A stretch of 64,000 nucleotides of DNA, taken from Pseudomonadales bacterium (GTDB taxonomy: Bacteria > Pseudomonadota > Gammaproteobacteria > Pseudomonadales > Pseudohongiellaceae). Position numbers and translations under genes: made by a program. How positions within the stretch are numbered: the stretch's first letter is position 1; every line of letters begins with the position of its first letter. The DNA lies in assembly GCA_024234395.1 (NCBI GenBank), contig JACKOH010000003.1, forward strand, positions 310,001 to 374,000, in the 5' to 3' direction. The notes below the pieces were generated by a model, which saw nothing but the letters and a program-made list of their open reading frames with translations, did no database searches and had not been told where the DNA came from. Shown in pieces: positions 8,433 through 17,600 of this stretch.

Positions 8433-10298
8433 ATGAAAGCGATTATTTACCTGACCGTCCTGTGCAGCCTGAGCAGCCTGCTGCACGCCCAGAGCGACTT
8501 TGAAGTGACTGAAGCCGGCATCCCGGAGTTGCAGTCTGCGCTGGCCAGCGGCCGGGTGACATCGGTGGAACTGGTACAGAAATACCTGGCCCGGATAGCG
8601 GCTTATGACCACCAGGGTCCCGGCTTAAACAGCCTGGTACGGATCAACCCGGATGCCGCGGAAATCGCTGCCAGGCTGGATACTGAGCGACGGCTTTCGG
8701 GACCGCGGGGCCCCCTGCATGGCATCCCGGTTATTATCAAGGACAACTACAACACGGTGACTGTTCCGACCACCGGGTCATCGGTCGCCCTGGCCGGATT
8801 CACACCGACTGCCAACGCCACCCAGGTGCAGCGCCTGATCGACGCTGGCGCCATCATTCTGGCCAAGTCCAACCTGCATGAGTATGCCTACGGGATTACC
8901 AGTATTGGTTCACTGGCAGGACAGACCCGCAATCCTTACGATCCGCGCAGGGTTCCAGGAGGATCCAGCGGCGGCACCGGAGCCGCGGTAGCGGCGAGTC
9001 TGGGCGCGGTGGGCATGGGCTCCGATACCTGTGGCTCCATCCGTGTTCCGGCGGCGTTCAACAACCTGGCCGGGCTGCGCCCGAGCAAGGGATTGAGCAG
9101 TATCTACGGGGTCATGCCTCTGTCTCACACGCAGGATGTTGCCGGGCCGCTGGCCAGGTCTGTGACTGACCTGGCGATCGTGCTTGATGCGGTGGCAGGC
9201 TATGATCCACGCGACGTGGCGACAGCCTATATGGCCGGTCGTCCGGCACCGGGATTTGTTGCGAAGCTGAGCAGTGAATCGCTTGCCGGTTTACGGATCG
9301 GCCGGCTGGAGGACTATTTCGGGCGGGCAGACAATGCAGTAAACGGCGTCATTACCGAGGTTCTCGAGAAGCTGCAGGCCGCCGGCGTGGAAATCGTCGA
9401 TCTCGATACTCAGAATCTGGCCCCCCTGCTCGCTGGATCTGGATTAATCGGTCACGAATTCAAGGCAGACCTGAACACTTATCTCATCACATTCGGCAGC
9501 GAAAGGATAAGCAGCCTCGACGACATAGTTGATGCCGGACTCTACCATGAGGCTGTCCAGGGTGCCCTGACCCGCAGTCGCAACAGTGCTTTCAACGAAG
9601 AGGCCTATCTTGAGGCTCAGCTGGCGCGCGCGCAATTACGCGAACAGCTTGAGGATATCCTTGCGGCCAATGATCTGGACGCTCTGGTCTATCCACCGAT
9701 TGGTCAATTGCCGGTATTCATCGGAGAGTCGCAACCGGGCAATAACTGCAGCCTGAGTGCCAACACCGGCCTGCCGGCAATCAGCGTTCCGGCCGGTTTT
9801 TCGACCAACGGACTGCCAGTCGGCCTGGAGTTGCTGGGTGGCTTCATGAGTGATGCGCGACTGGTGTCTATCGCCTACCGGATCGAGCAGCTGATCACCC
9901 CACGGCGGATTCCGATTGCCACTCCGCCACTTGAAGCGGGCCTCGCTCCGCCTCCCATGCAGGCTGAATGGCATTACATCGAGTCGGAAATTAACCTGGC
10001 AGCAACGCTGAGCTACGATCAGACCCGCCGCCAGCTTTACTATGACATCACCAATACGGGCAGGAATCCGGCCACCCTTTATGCACTGACCCTGATGATC
10101 GACAACCCGCCACTGGGTCAATTGAATGATCCCCAGGTGGCAAACCTGATGCCACCGGAATCTGTCAACGCCGAGGGGCAGATTTTCGCAGACGCGGAAC
10201 TGCACCAGGCCATTCTCGACGGACGCCTGCACCTGCGACTCTTTACCGCGGATGCTCCAGGCGGCTTATTCGACATCCTAAATTTTCAACCCCGGTAA
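8433..10298 (+). CDS. Secreted amidase-signature family hydrolase with C-terminal extension
   Basis: Amidase-signature enzymes hydrolyse amides through a Ser-cisSer-Lys triad. Here the Lys lies in PVIIKDNYNT (about residue 102), the cis-Ser in GGSSGGTGAAVAA (about 176-188) and the nucleophile region is GSDTCGSIRVPAAFNNLAG (about 195-213). The start at 8433 gives a clean signal peptide (MKAIIYLTVLCSLSSLLHAQ), so the enzyme is exported; a longer frame from 8319 would bury it. About 120 residues after the amidase domain form an extra beta-rich C-terminal domain not usual in the family. The substrate cannot be read from sequence. Confidence 0.92.
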   Translation: MKAIIYLTVLCSLSSLLHAQSDFEVTEAGIPELQSALASGRVTSVELVQKYLARIAAYDHQGPGLNSLVRINPDAAEIAARLDTERRLSGPRGPLHGIPVIIKDNYNTVTVPTTGSSVALAGFTPTANATQVQRLIDAGAIILAKSNLHEYAYGITSIGSLAGQTRNPYDPRRVPGGSSGGTGAAVAASLGAVGMGSDTCGSIRVPAAFNNLAGLRPSKGLSSIYGVMPLSHTQDVAGPLARSVTDLAIVLDAVAGYDPRDVATAYMAGRPAPGFVAKLSSESLAGLRIGRLEDYFGRADNAVNGVITEVLEKLQAAGVEIVDLDTQNLAPLLAGSGLIGHEFKADLNTYLITFGSERISSLDDIVDAGLYHEAVQGALTRSRNSAFNEEAYLEAQLARAQLREQLEDILAANDLDALVYPPIGQLPVFIGESQPGNNCSLSANTGLPAISVPAGFSTNGLPVGLELLGGFMSDARLVSIAYRIEQLITPRRIPIATPPLEAGLAPPPMQAEWHYIESEINLAATLSYDQTRRQLYYDITNTGRNPATLYALTLMIDNPPLGQLNDPQVANLMPPESVNAEGQIFADAELHQAILDGRLHLRLFTADAPGGLFDILNFQPR

Positions 10299-10540
10299 CC
10301 GTTCACTGCCAAAAGTAAAGGAAGCCCGTCACCCGCTTGCGATGTCAATTCAGACCGGGGTTGCCGGCCCTGGTTACTTTACTGCCGGTAAATTGTCTGT
10401 CGTCTCATGCTGTGACAGAAGTCTCTCTGCCGCCTCTCATTAACAACCACTCTGCGCAAGTGTCCGGGTCCATGAATTCACTGGAAAAGCACCCGGTAAA
10501 CTCGTTACACTCGGCAGGCGAATAGCCATTACCCTCTCAG

Positions 10541-11503
10541 ATGACGGCGCAGAAAGAATTACAAGTTCCCGCCTACCGCAAGCGCGCCGGCCGCCGCCGG
10601 AGCTGCGCTGCGGCCCTGGGTGGCAGCCTGCGCCCGGTACTCATGTCGTTGTTCTCTCCGCCCACCCTGTCCCAGTCCACCGGGATGACCGCGACTGCAA
10701 ACGATAGAATCCCGGCATCGGCTCCCGACTGGGATGGTTTAAAGCGGGACACCCGGTATTTCATCGGAGCTCAGGTGGCTTCGCTGGGCGTGCTTTACAT
10801 CATGCCGGAAGAAGTCAGCAGCTGGAGCGAGGATCAGCGGGACAATTTCAACCTTAATCAGTGGCGGGAAAACGTCTCGAATCCGCATTATGACGAGGAC
10901 GATTTTTACCTTAACTACCTTCTCCATCCTTACTGGGGTGCCAGCTATTACGTCCGCGCCAGGGAGAGAGGATACGGCAAACTCGACTCTTTCTGGTATT
11001 CCACATTCCTGTCCACCTTTTACGAAGTAGGACCGGAAGCCCTGTTCGAGCAGCCTTCCATCCAGGACCTGATTGTCACGCCGGTGTTCGGGGCCTGGCT
11101 GGGCGAATACTTCATGCACATTCGTGATGGCATCCGACAACAGGTGGAGAGTCGCGGTTATCGTACTTCCGGTGAAAACTGGGCCTGGTACCTTACGGAC
11201 CCCCTGAGTGTTATCAATGGCGGAATTGATAGATTACTCGGTAACAGGGCCGCGCTCAGTTTTCAGCCGCTGCTGGGAAGCGGCCTGGTACCTGCACAAC
11301 ACTCATTGGAAGGCATTACAGGCAGTCTGGTTCCGGCAAATCTGGCCGGCATGGTCCCGCTGGGTATCGGCATAATGCGAGGTAATGCATTCGATCTGCC
11401 AGGTCAAAGAACCGGTTATACTGCCCTGACCTCCGCCTTTAGCCGCGCGGAACTGTTTGGAATCCAGCACAATGTTGGGTTCAGCCTGTCCCTGAGCTGG
11501 TAG
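10541..11503 (+). CDS. DUF3943-type outer-membrane-associated protein
   Basis: The 320-residue product contains the DUF3943 hallmark: WRENVSNPHYDEDDFYLNYL followed by HPYWGASYYVRARERGYGK and FWYSTFLSTFYEVGPEALFE. The function of this family is unknown; members are predicted envelope proteins. The first 35 residues are Arg-rich and not a convincing signal sequence, so translation may instead begin at the ATG at 10643. Ribosome-site evidence is weak for both. It stands alone, 240 bases after the amidase gene and convergent with the next operon. Confidence 0.8.
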   Translation: MTAQKELQVPAYRKRAGRRRSCAAALGGSLRPVLMSLFSPPTLSQSTGMTATANDRIPASAPDWDGLKRDTRYFIGAQVASLGVLYIMPEEVSSWSEDQRDNFNLNQWRENVSNPHYDEDDFYLNYLLHPYWGASYYVRARERGYGKLDSFWYSTFLSTFYEVGPEALFEQPSIQDLIVTPVFGAWLGEYFMHIRDGIRQQVESRGYRTSGENWAWYLTDPLSVINGGIDRLLGNRAALSFQPLLGSGLVPAQHSLEGITGSLVPANLAGMVPLGIGIMRGNAFDLPGQRTGYTALTSAFSRAELFGIQHNVGFSLSLSW

Positions 11504-11597
11504 TTGAACCAGGCAACTGCTTCCCGGTCCGGTTTAGCGCCAGCGCCTCACAACGCTGTACCCTGGTTTTTCACCGGGTCCCCTCTCAGGAACTCCT

Positions 11598-12128
11598 TTA
11601 TATCCAGCGCCGGACTTTTGCCTTGTAGCGGCGATACTGCTCGCCGAATTTCTTCTCCAGGTATTCCTCTTCCCTGACGATGGCGGTGTGAAAGACTACA
11701 AATGCCGATGGAATGAAACTCAGGGACATCCACAGGCTGTTCTGGGACAGACCGATACCGATGGCAAGAAAACAGAATGCCACGTAGATGGGATTGCGGG
11801 AAAACGCATAGGGACCATGATCAAGAACCCGGGTAGTCGGTTCCCAGGGCGCGATGCTGGTCTGGTGTTTGTGAAACATCAAGCCAATGGCGAGCAGTGC
11901 AACAATGGCCAGAACACAGAGTGTGGCGCCTGCAAACCGCAACAGTAACGAATCGGTCAGGCGCACTGGCCAGACCAGGTGCAAAACCAGGCCCACCACC
12001 AGAAACGCCACGAATACCAGCGGCGGCGGGATGCTCACCGCCGGTCCTTTGTGGTCCCCTTCCTGAGCGGATACCGGAGTCTCCTGCGAATTCTGTCGTC
12101 GGGCACGGTCCTGCTCACTGTCAGTCAT
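11598..12128 (-). CDS. Isoprenylcysteine carboxyl methyltransferase-like membrane protein
   Basis: The 176-residue protein has several hydrophobic helices and the conserved C-terminal signature of small membrane methyltransferases of the ICMT/PEMT type: LDHGPYAFSRNPIYVAFC and REEEYLEKKFGEQYRRYKA. These enzymes use S-adenosylmethionine, with lipid or prenylcysteine-like substrates; the substrate here is unknown. An acidic, polar 30-residue N-terminus precedes the first helix. It starts 32 bases after the DUF2207 gene, making it the third gene of a lemA-DUF2207 operon. Confidence 0.85.
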   Translation of the reverse strand: MTDSEQDRARRQNSQETPVSAQEGDHKGPAVSIPPPLVFVAFLVVGLVLHLVWPVRLTDSLLLRFAGATLCVLAIVALLAIGLMFHKHQTSIAPWEPTTRVLDHGPYAFSRNPIYVAFCFLAIGIGLSQNSLWMSLSFIPSAFVVFHTAIVREEEYLEKKFGEQYRRYKAKVRRWI

Positions 12129-12160
12129 GGCAACTCCCTCTGGAGATAAAAAAAGCGGGC

Positions 12161-13882
12161 TTACCAGCCGCCGCCACCGCCGCCGCCACCGCCACCCCCG
12201 GAAAAGCCACCGCCGCCCGAACCTGAACTGGAACCGGGGGGGCTGGCGGCCGAGGAAATGGCGGAGGTAAAACTTCTGCTCAGCTGGCCGCTGAAGGCGA
12301 CCGGGTCGTGAACGTTGAAATGACCGTGGTACCAGGCCGGCTGGTAGCTCTGATTTCCGGACGCGGCAAGCCCGGCAAAAACCGCGGAAAAACGTTCAGC
12401 CCAGGGCTGCTCAACACCCAGCGCAATGGCAAACGGCAGGTAGCGTTCGAACAACTGTGGAGTCAACTCGGGGGATTGCTCGACAGGATGCCTGAGCGCT
12501 AGATCGTCTTTCTCGGCAACTTCCAGATACAGCCTGAAACCCTCCAGTTTGTCCAACAACAGTCTGCCTCGCGGAGTAGGCGCTTTCAGAAGCCAGCTGA
12601 ACAGGACGATCATCCCGGCTGCCAGAACCGCCAGCACTACGACGGCTGGGGAGAAGCTGGCAAAGACGCCAACCGCTGCGAGCATCAGAACCAATAAGAG
12701 AATTCCAGGCAGAATCAGTGCGGTGTTCTTCTTGAAATACAACCCCAGGTAATCCCGGCGCAAGGCTTTGCTGTGTGCACTCCGGGCCTGCGAAATGAGC
12801 CTGTGGTTGCTGTTTTTCAGCTCGACCAGCCTGCCTTCAACAAACAACCGGTTCAACAACTGCTTCTCTCCAGCAGCCAGAACCTTGTCCGATTCAGCTT
12901 TTTCCAGGGAATACTCGTCGCCCTTTCTGTCTATCTTCACATGCCCGTTGACCGCCAGGTTGATTATCGCCGCGGTCAGGGTACGGTTGTCATAGCCCAT
13001 CCTGGTTATATAGCGGGCCGAAGCCGGCGAATAGCCGGACGGCGGCTGGTAGTGAGGGAAGATAACTCCCGCCTCCGGATCCCGCCCGTAGCGATGCCAC
13101 ATGGCCAGCAGATACGCCAGGATCAGTGCCACCGCCACCAGGGCCAGCAACAATCCCAGATTATCGGTCAACAGAAATCCCAGCTGTTGCAGTTCCGGCG
13201 GCTCGACGACCACTCCCTTCGGCCAGGTCATTACCAGGGTGAGCCCTTCCTGAGGCCGCAACGGTCTCGATGTTTCAATACTGGCCCCTCCGTCGAACAC
13301 CGAGACCGTGTATGCCTGCCCGGCTTCCCCTTCCGCGCCGGTGTAACCCTCCATGGTAATCTGCGTCGCGGCCACCTCAGTCGGCAACATGACCCTGGCG
13401 CTCACCGATGCAATGACGAATTGCCAGTCATTACCGGTGACATTCCAGTACAGCTCGTCGTGATCCTGAAAGTATCCCAACTGCCGGTTTGTTCTGTAAC
13501 GGATGGTATAGCTGTATTCCCCTGGTGCCAGAAATACGTCCTGCGAACCCACATAAACCCTGACTCCATTGCTCCGAGACTCGGTAAACCAGGGTTCCGG
13601 CTGACCATCCCGCAACACGTCCAATACGTCGAAATCGACTACCACGCGATTGCCAAGGCGGTCTTCATAACGGGTCGGGAAATCACGGTAGATGCCGCGC
13701 TGGATGGCTACCCCCTCGGCCCGGACGCGTAACGTCTCCGTGACGTTCATGGCGCCGTCTTCGAAAATGTGAATATCACTGCCGAAGGAAAGAATCCGTT
13801 CCTGGGCGACAGCCACCGTAACGCAACCCGAAAACAATAACAGGGCGAACAGGCGGGTCAATCTGGTAGCCGGAAACAACAT
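12161..13882 (-). CDS. DUF2207 membrane protein with poly-glycine tail
   Basis: The 573-residue protein has an N-terminal signal sequence, an extracytoplasmic DUF2207 beta domain (ERILSFGSDIHIFEDGAMNV, GIYRDFPTRYEDRLGNRVVV), a membrane helix near 235-260, a cytoplasmic region and two more helices near 380-430. It ends in a low-complexity Gly/Ser tail with eleven successive Gly codons before the final Trp. DUF2207 proteins are regularly encoded beside LemA; their joint role is unresolved and may concern envelope or protein quality control. Its ATG overlaps the lemA stop codon (TGATG), implying translational coupling. Confidence 0.9.
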   Translation of the reverse strand: MLFPATRLTRLFALLLFSGCVTVAVAQERILSFGSDIHIFEDGAMNVTETLRVRAEGVAIQRGIYRDFPTRYEDRLGNRVVVDFDVLDVLRDGQPEPWFTESRSNGVRVYVGSQDVFLAPGEYSYTIRYRTNRQLGYFQDHDELYWNVTGNDWQFVIASVSARVMLPTEVAATQITMEGYTGAEGEAGQAYTVSVFDGGASIETSRPLRPQEGLTLVMTWPKGVVVEPPELQQLGFLLTDNLGLLLALVAVALILAYLLAMWHRYGRDPEAGVIFPHYQPPSGYSPASARYITRMGYDNRTLTAAIINLAVNGHVKIDRKGDEYSLEKAESDKVLAAGEKQLLNRLFVEGRLVELKNSNHRLISQARSAHSKALRRDYLGLYFKKNTALILPGILLLVLMLAAVGVFASFSPAVVVLAVLAAGMIVLFSWLLKAPTPRGRLLLDKLEGFRLYLEVAEKDDLALRHPVEQSPELTPQLFERYLPFAIALGVEQPWAERFSAVFAGLAASGNQSYQPAWYHGHFNVHDPVAFSGQLSRSFTSAISSAASPPGSSSGSGGGGFSGGGGGGGGGGGW

Positions 13883-14430
13883 CAGTCGAGGGCCGCGCTT
13901 GGCGCCTCCCGCTGCTGATTCTCGGTGATGGCAAAGTATTCGGCGGGCTGGAATCCCAGAGGCCTGGCCAGCAGATTATGGGGAAACGACTGAATCCGGG
14001 TGTTGAACAGGCGGACCGCGCCATTATAAAAGCGGCGGGCATACTGAATGTGATCCTCGACCTCGGTCAGTTCTTCCTGCAACTGACGGAAGTTCTGATC
14101 GGCTTTCAGTTCCGGGTAACTTTCCGCGACCACCACCAGCCGCTGCACCGCTCTGTCCATTGCTTCCTCAATGGCAGCCTTCTCTGGCAGATGCCGCGCC
14201 TCATCGCTGCGGGTTCGCAACTCGGTGACTGCGGTCAGAGTCGCCTTTTCATAGCCTGCATAGGCCTTTACTGTATCGACCAGACTGGGCACCAGGTCAT
14301 GGCGGCGCTTGAGTTGGACATCGATATCGCTCCAGGCTGCCAGGACCTGATTGCGATCCCGGACCAGGCGGTTATACATCCAGACGCCGGCCGCCAGGAG
14401 CACTGTCAGTATCAGAACACTTGCTGTCAT
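13882..14430 (-). CDS. lemA: LemA family protein
   Basis: LemA proteins have one N-terminal membrane helix and a long cytoplasmic or periplasmic helical bundle. This 182-residue copy begins with the helix VLILTVLLAAGVWMYNRLV, then the signature YNRLVRDRNQVLAAWSDIDV, LKRRHDLVPSLVDTVKAYAG and LTEVEDHIQYARRFYNGAVR, ending with LGFQPAEYFAI. It is the first gene of the lemA-DUF2207-methyltransferase operon and is divergent from the dienelactone hydrolase gene. The biochemical function of the family is not established. Confidence 0.94.
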   Translation of the reverse strand: MTASVLILTVLLAAGVWMYNRLVRDRNQVLAAWSDIDVQLKRRHDLVPSLVDTVKAYAGYEKATLTAVTELRTRSDEARHLPEKAAIEEAMDRAVQRLVVVAESYPELKADQNFRQLQEELTEVEDHIQYARRFYNGAVRLFNTRIQSFPHNLLARPLGFQPAEYFAITENQQREAPSAALD

Positions 14431-14557
14431 GGCAGCAGTATAGAGTCTGCCGAAGGCAATGAGAACCTCACTGCCCCGGTCCCGGAAAAGGGATTGATTG
14501 ATCGATTCGGATGAGGGATAGTTAGTCTCAACAAATTCCCAAGAGAAGGAGTATCAC

Positions 14558-15433
14558 ATGTGTGACGAAATCACCCAGAAAGACGCCGATGAGTTCAGCA
14601 AGCGAAACGGCTTAACCCGCCGCAAATTCAACAAGATCTCGGCCACTGCTGCCCTGGGCGCGATGCTGCCTCCGGTAGCCAATGCCGGACCGGTTTCGGA
14701 GCGGGATGTGGAAATCACCACCCCCGATGGCGTTGCCGACTGTTACTTTGTCTATCCGTCCATGGGACAGCATGCCGCGGTGCTGGTATGGCCCGACATC
14801 CTCGGCCTGCGACCCGCCTTCCGGGAGATGGGCAAGCGACTCGCCCGATCAGGCTATGCAGTATTGGTGGTGAACCCGTTCTACCGGGATGCCCACTCAC
14901 CGGTAGTGGAGCTGGGTGCCAGCTTCAGCGACCCGGAAACCCGCGACCTGGTTATGCCGATGGCCCGCAATCTCAATGCCGACACACATTTCACGGACGC
15001 ACGGGCATTTGTATCCTGGCTTGACCTGCAGCCGGAAGTGGATACCCGGCTCGGTGTCGGGACCACCGGCTACTGCATGGGCGGCCCGATGGTTATGCGC
15101 ACGGCGGCGGCGGTTCCCGGCCGCGTTAAAGCTGGCGCCACATTCCACGGTGGTGGACTCGCCACGGACGCACCGAACAGCCCTCACCTGCTGATTCCCC
15201 AGACCACGGCTGCCATGTTGCACTGCGTGGCGGAGAACGACGACGCCAATGATCCAGACGCCAAGTTCAAGTTACGGGAAGCCTACGGGGCAGCCAGGCT
15301 GCCGGCGGAAGTTGAGGTATATCCCGGCACCCTCCATGGCTGGTGCGCCATCGACTCCCAGGTCTACAACCATGATCAGGCGGAGCACGCCTGGAGCCGG
15401 TTGCTGGCGCTGTTCGATAAGGCACTGGCCTGA
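14558..15433 (+). CDS. Tat-exported dienelactone hydrolase family protein
   Basis: This alpha/beta hydrolase has the dienelactone hydrolase triad: nucleophile Cys173 in GTTGYCMGGPMV, an acidic residue in the ENDDANDPDAKF loop (near 228) and His near 260 in TLHGWCAI. The N-terminus carries a twin-arginine motif, LTRRKFNKISATAALG, followed by a hydrophobic stretch and ANAG, so it should be exported folded by Tat. The start at 14558 has a strong ribosome site (AGAAGGAG). Related proteins hydrolyse lactones or small esters; the substrate is not evident. It stands alone and is followed by a repeat tract and a terminator. Confidence 0.93.
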   Translation: MCDEITQKDADEFSKRNGLTRRKFNKISATAALGAMLPPVANAGPVSERDVEITTPDGVADCYFVYPSMGQHAAVLVWPDILGLRPAFREMGKRLARSGYAVLVVNPFYRDAHSPVVELGASFSDPETRDLVMPMARNLNADTHFTDARAFVSWLDLQPEVDTRLGVGTTGYCMGGPMVMRTAAAVPGRVKAGATFHGGGLATDAPNSPHLLIPQTTAAMLHCVAENDDANDPDAKFKLREAYGAARLPAEVEVYPGTLHGWCAIDSQVYNHDQAEHAWSRLLALFDKALA

Positions 15434-15483
15434 TCCGGCCGTGCCTGACGAGCCCGACCCGAAGACTGCGTTTCCAGACTTCT

Positions 15484-15600
15484 TTATGAGTGAGAAGGTA
15501 CTTATGAGAAAGTAAGAATGGAAAAGTACGAATAAAAAGGTACGAATGAATAGGTTCGAATAAGAATAGGTTCGAATAAAAAGGTACGAATGAAAAGATA
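15484..15600. repeat. AT-rich degenerate direct repeats (14-16 bp unit)
   Basis: At least five imperfect copies of a unit resembling AAGGTACGAATGAA or TAGGTTCGAATAAGAA lie head to tail between about 15524 and 15596, with weaker copies from 15490. The tract is purine-rich on the + strand, much more AT-rich than its surroundings, and sits between the dienelactone hydrolase stop and a terminator hairpin. Units vary in length and sequence, so this is neither a clean microsatellite nor a CRISPR array. Confidence 0.75.
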
Positions 15601-15607
15601 AGAGATA

Positions 15608-15649
15608 AAAAAAAGCCCCGTCACTACAGCAGCGACGGGGCTTCTTTTC
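15608..15649 (+). terminator. Rho-independent terminator
   Basis: A perfect 10-bp stem, AAGCCCCGTC (15613-15622) and GACGGGGCTT (15634-15643), is flanked by an A-run on the left and TTCTTTT on the right, so it can work in both directions. It would end transcription of the dienelactone hydrolase gene from the left and of the convergent PD40 gene from the right. Confidence 0.9.
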
Positions 15650-15854
15650 GATCATTAAGCAACGCTAAAACTATCTTATAACCCTCCGATTCAACTTCTC
15701 GCCGGGCTTCTGACTGAGAGCTCACCGGGCTGTTACCGCCTCATCCAGCTGGCCATTCTCCGGCTCCCGGTCTCCGCGAGACCGATGAAAACCCCGGACA
15801 GCCCGGCAGCGAACCAAATTACCGGTCGGGTCAGGATCTATCATTCACCGGCAT

Positions 15855-16823
15855 TCATTCACCGACATTGACTTTCTGGGTCCAGAAAATATCGATATTG
15901 CCAAGGCTGTTATCCTGACGATTGGAAAACCAGCTGAATGTCTCACCACCCGGGGGCAGGGCCGGGCACATATCGTTGGCATCGGTATTGACCCGCGGTC
16001 CCAGGTTTACGGCCGGTCCCCAGCTGTTGACACCCTGCTGCATGCTGCCCCACAGATCCATGCCGCCGAGTCCACCCTCCCGGTTGGAGGTGAAGTAAAC
16101 CATGCCGTTGGTATCCTGAGTAAAGTGAAATTCCTCTGCCGCGGTATTGATATTGGGTCCCTGATTGACCGGCTCCATCCAGTTACCATCGGCGTCCGGG
16201 CTGGAACACCAGATGTCGGACCCGCCATAGCCGCCAGCCCGCATTGAAGCAAAACAGAGCGTCTTACCGTCCTGCAGGATGGCGGGACAGTGCTCGTTCC
16301 CCTCGTTGGTGCTGATCGGATATCCCAGCATTTCCGGTTCAGTCCATTCCCCGTTGACTTTGTGGGTTACAAACAGATCGGTGGCATTGCGTGGACTGCT
16401 GGAAGCCAGCCGGTCGGACTTGAAATAAATGGTATTGCCGTCGGCAGTAATCCAGGGTTCACGATCGTCGCCGCGACGCATGGGATCGACGTCGGTAGCC
16501 GGTGCCGCATTGATAGGCAGCCCCATGTTGACCGGTGAATTCCAGGTTCCGGTGGTTTCATTGAAGGTGGCGATGTACAGGTCCTTTGGGTCTCCAGGTG
16601 CGACTGCCATATCTTCCCGGGCGCTACAGAAGACCATGGTTCCGTCGGCAGCAAAGGAGAGCTCACCTTCGGCCCACATGGTATTGATCGGTTCGCCGAA
16701 ATTATGTATCGCCAGATCCACCCAGGAATGCTCCTGTGCCTGGCCCTGGGCGCCTGCCAGCAGACCGCAGACCCCCAATAACGACGCATAAACGCCGCCT
16801 TTTCCGTTCTTGAAATTCGACAT
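15855..16823 (-). CDS. Secreted PD40/TolB-like beta-propeller protein
   Basis: After a signal peptide (MSNFKNGKGGVYASLLGVCG onward) the 322-residue protein consists of repeated PD40 (WD40-like) blades: DREPWITADGNTIYFKSDRL, GNEHCPAILQDGKTLCFASM, GGYGGSDIWCSS, MVYFTSNREGGLGGMDLWGS, ETFSWFSNRQDNSLGNIDIF. Such propellers bind proteins or polysaccharides and often accompany outer-membrane systems; no enzyme motif is seen. The start at 16823 is chosen because GGAGCAAGCG lies just upstream and a signal peptide follows; a frame open to 16940 would mask it. Confidence 0.85.
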   Translation of the reverse strand: MSNFKNGKGGVYASLLGVCGLLAGAQGQAQEHSWVDLAIHNFGEPINTMWAEGELSFAADGTMVFCSAREDMAVAPGDPKDLYIATFNETTGTWNSPVNMGLPINAAPATDVDPMRRGDDREPWITADGNTIYFKSDRLASSSPRNATDLFVTHKVNGEWTEPEMLGYPISTNEGNEHCPAILQDGKTLCFASMRAGGYGGSDIWCSSPDADGNWMEPVNQGPNINTAAEEFHFTQDTNGMVYFTSNREGGLGGMDLWGSMQQGVNSWGPAVNLGPRVNTDANDMCPALPPGGETFSWFSNRQDNSLGNIDIFWTQKVNVGE

Positions 16824-16887
16824 CACGCTTGCTCCTTGATTGATTTGTGAAATTGCTTTCATGCAGTCAATACCTGCCAGTCCAGGA

Positions 16888-17424
16888 CTAGGAAGAATAC
16901 TCGACGCGGAACGTCCACCAGCGGTCGTTGCGCGGTTCACCGGGCGTCGGCGCGCCCACCGGATTGGGCAGGGAGTTCAGTTTCAGGTCCCGCGCATGCC
17001 AGGCCCGATCCATTTCCGCCTGGTCGGTCACGCGGTTCAGTACCACCGGATAGACCACTCCTTCAAGTCGCAGTCGTGCCGTTTCATCGCTGCCTACGTG
17101 GGCTGCCCAGTATTTGGTGTCACAGACAGAGCAACTCAGGTACAGGTTGCCGTCCGGAGTGGCCATGCAGTTGAGATTGATGGAATGCGGGCGGATGCCG
17201 GCCCAGATCTGAATTTGGCACAACTCCACCTGATTGGCAAAACGCCAGTCGTCGACCGGTTGTTCGGGTGCCTCCCCGAACAGAAATCCGCCCGGGGTGA
17301 AATCGCAGGGGCAGATGGATGAATAGACCATGAACCCGGCCAGTGCGATTACCGCCAGGCCGGCCACTCCGCCACCTACCAGGATCGGCAGCCGTGACTT
17401 TCGTTCGCTCGAGACTTCACTCAT
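16888..17424 (-). CDS. Membrane-anchored hypothetical protein
   Basis: The 178-residue product has one N-terminal membrane helix (LPILVGGGVAGLAVIALAGF) and an extracytoplasmic domain with several Cys residues (SSICPCDF, VELCQIQ, LYLSCSVCDTKYWAAHVG) that could bind metal or form disulphides. It ends in RNDRWWTFRVEYSS. I do not recognise the family. It lies on the same strand just upstream of the PD40 gene (about 65 bases), so the two may be co-transcribed, and it follows a hairpin after the DUF6151-like gene. Confidence 0.7.
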   Translation of the reverse strand: MSEVSSERKSRLPILVGGGVAGLAVIALAGFMVYSSICPCDFTPGGFLFGEAPEQPVDDWRFANQVELCQIQIWAGIRPHSINLNCMATPDGNLYLSCSVCDTKYWAAHVGSDETARLRLEGVVYPVVLNRVTDQAEMDRAWHARDLKLNSLPNPVGAPTPGEPRNDRWWTFRVEYSS

Positions 17425-17492
17425 ATCGGCTCTCCAGGGTACTTGTCATTATTATTACTCAGCGACTGAGGGACTCCCAGTCTAGAATAAGC

Positions 17493-17530
17493 GCCCCGGG
17501 GAGGTCTACCCCAATGTATCTCCCGGGGGC
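17493..17530 (-). terminator. GC-rich hairpin after the DUF6151/GFA-like gene
   Basis: GCCCCGGGGAG near 17493-17503 can pair, with one mismatch, with CTCCCGGGGGC at about 17520-17530, giving a strong stem with a ~16-base loop. Read on the - strand it is followed by GCGCTTATTC, a weak T-tract, so it may terminate the racemase/DUF6151 transcript. Confidence 0.45.
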
Positions 17531-17600
17531 AGCCTGACCGGTCGACACTATTGATTATCACCGGATGACTGTCACCAGAGGCCATCCGGGACCACCCCTG

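Noticed and set aside
12773..13732. 319-residue open frame on the + strand
   Set aside because: It lies wholly antisense to the DUF2207 gene, has no recognisable motif and is explained by the GC-rich codon pattern of the real gene.
15484..15600. CRISPR array
   Set aside because: Units vary in length and sequence and are not separated by unique spacers; no cas gene is near.
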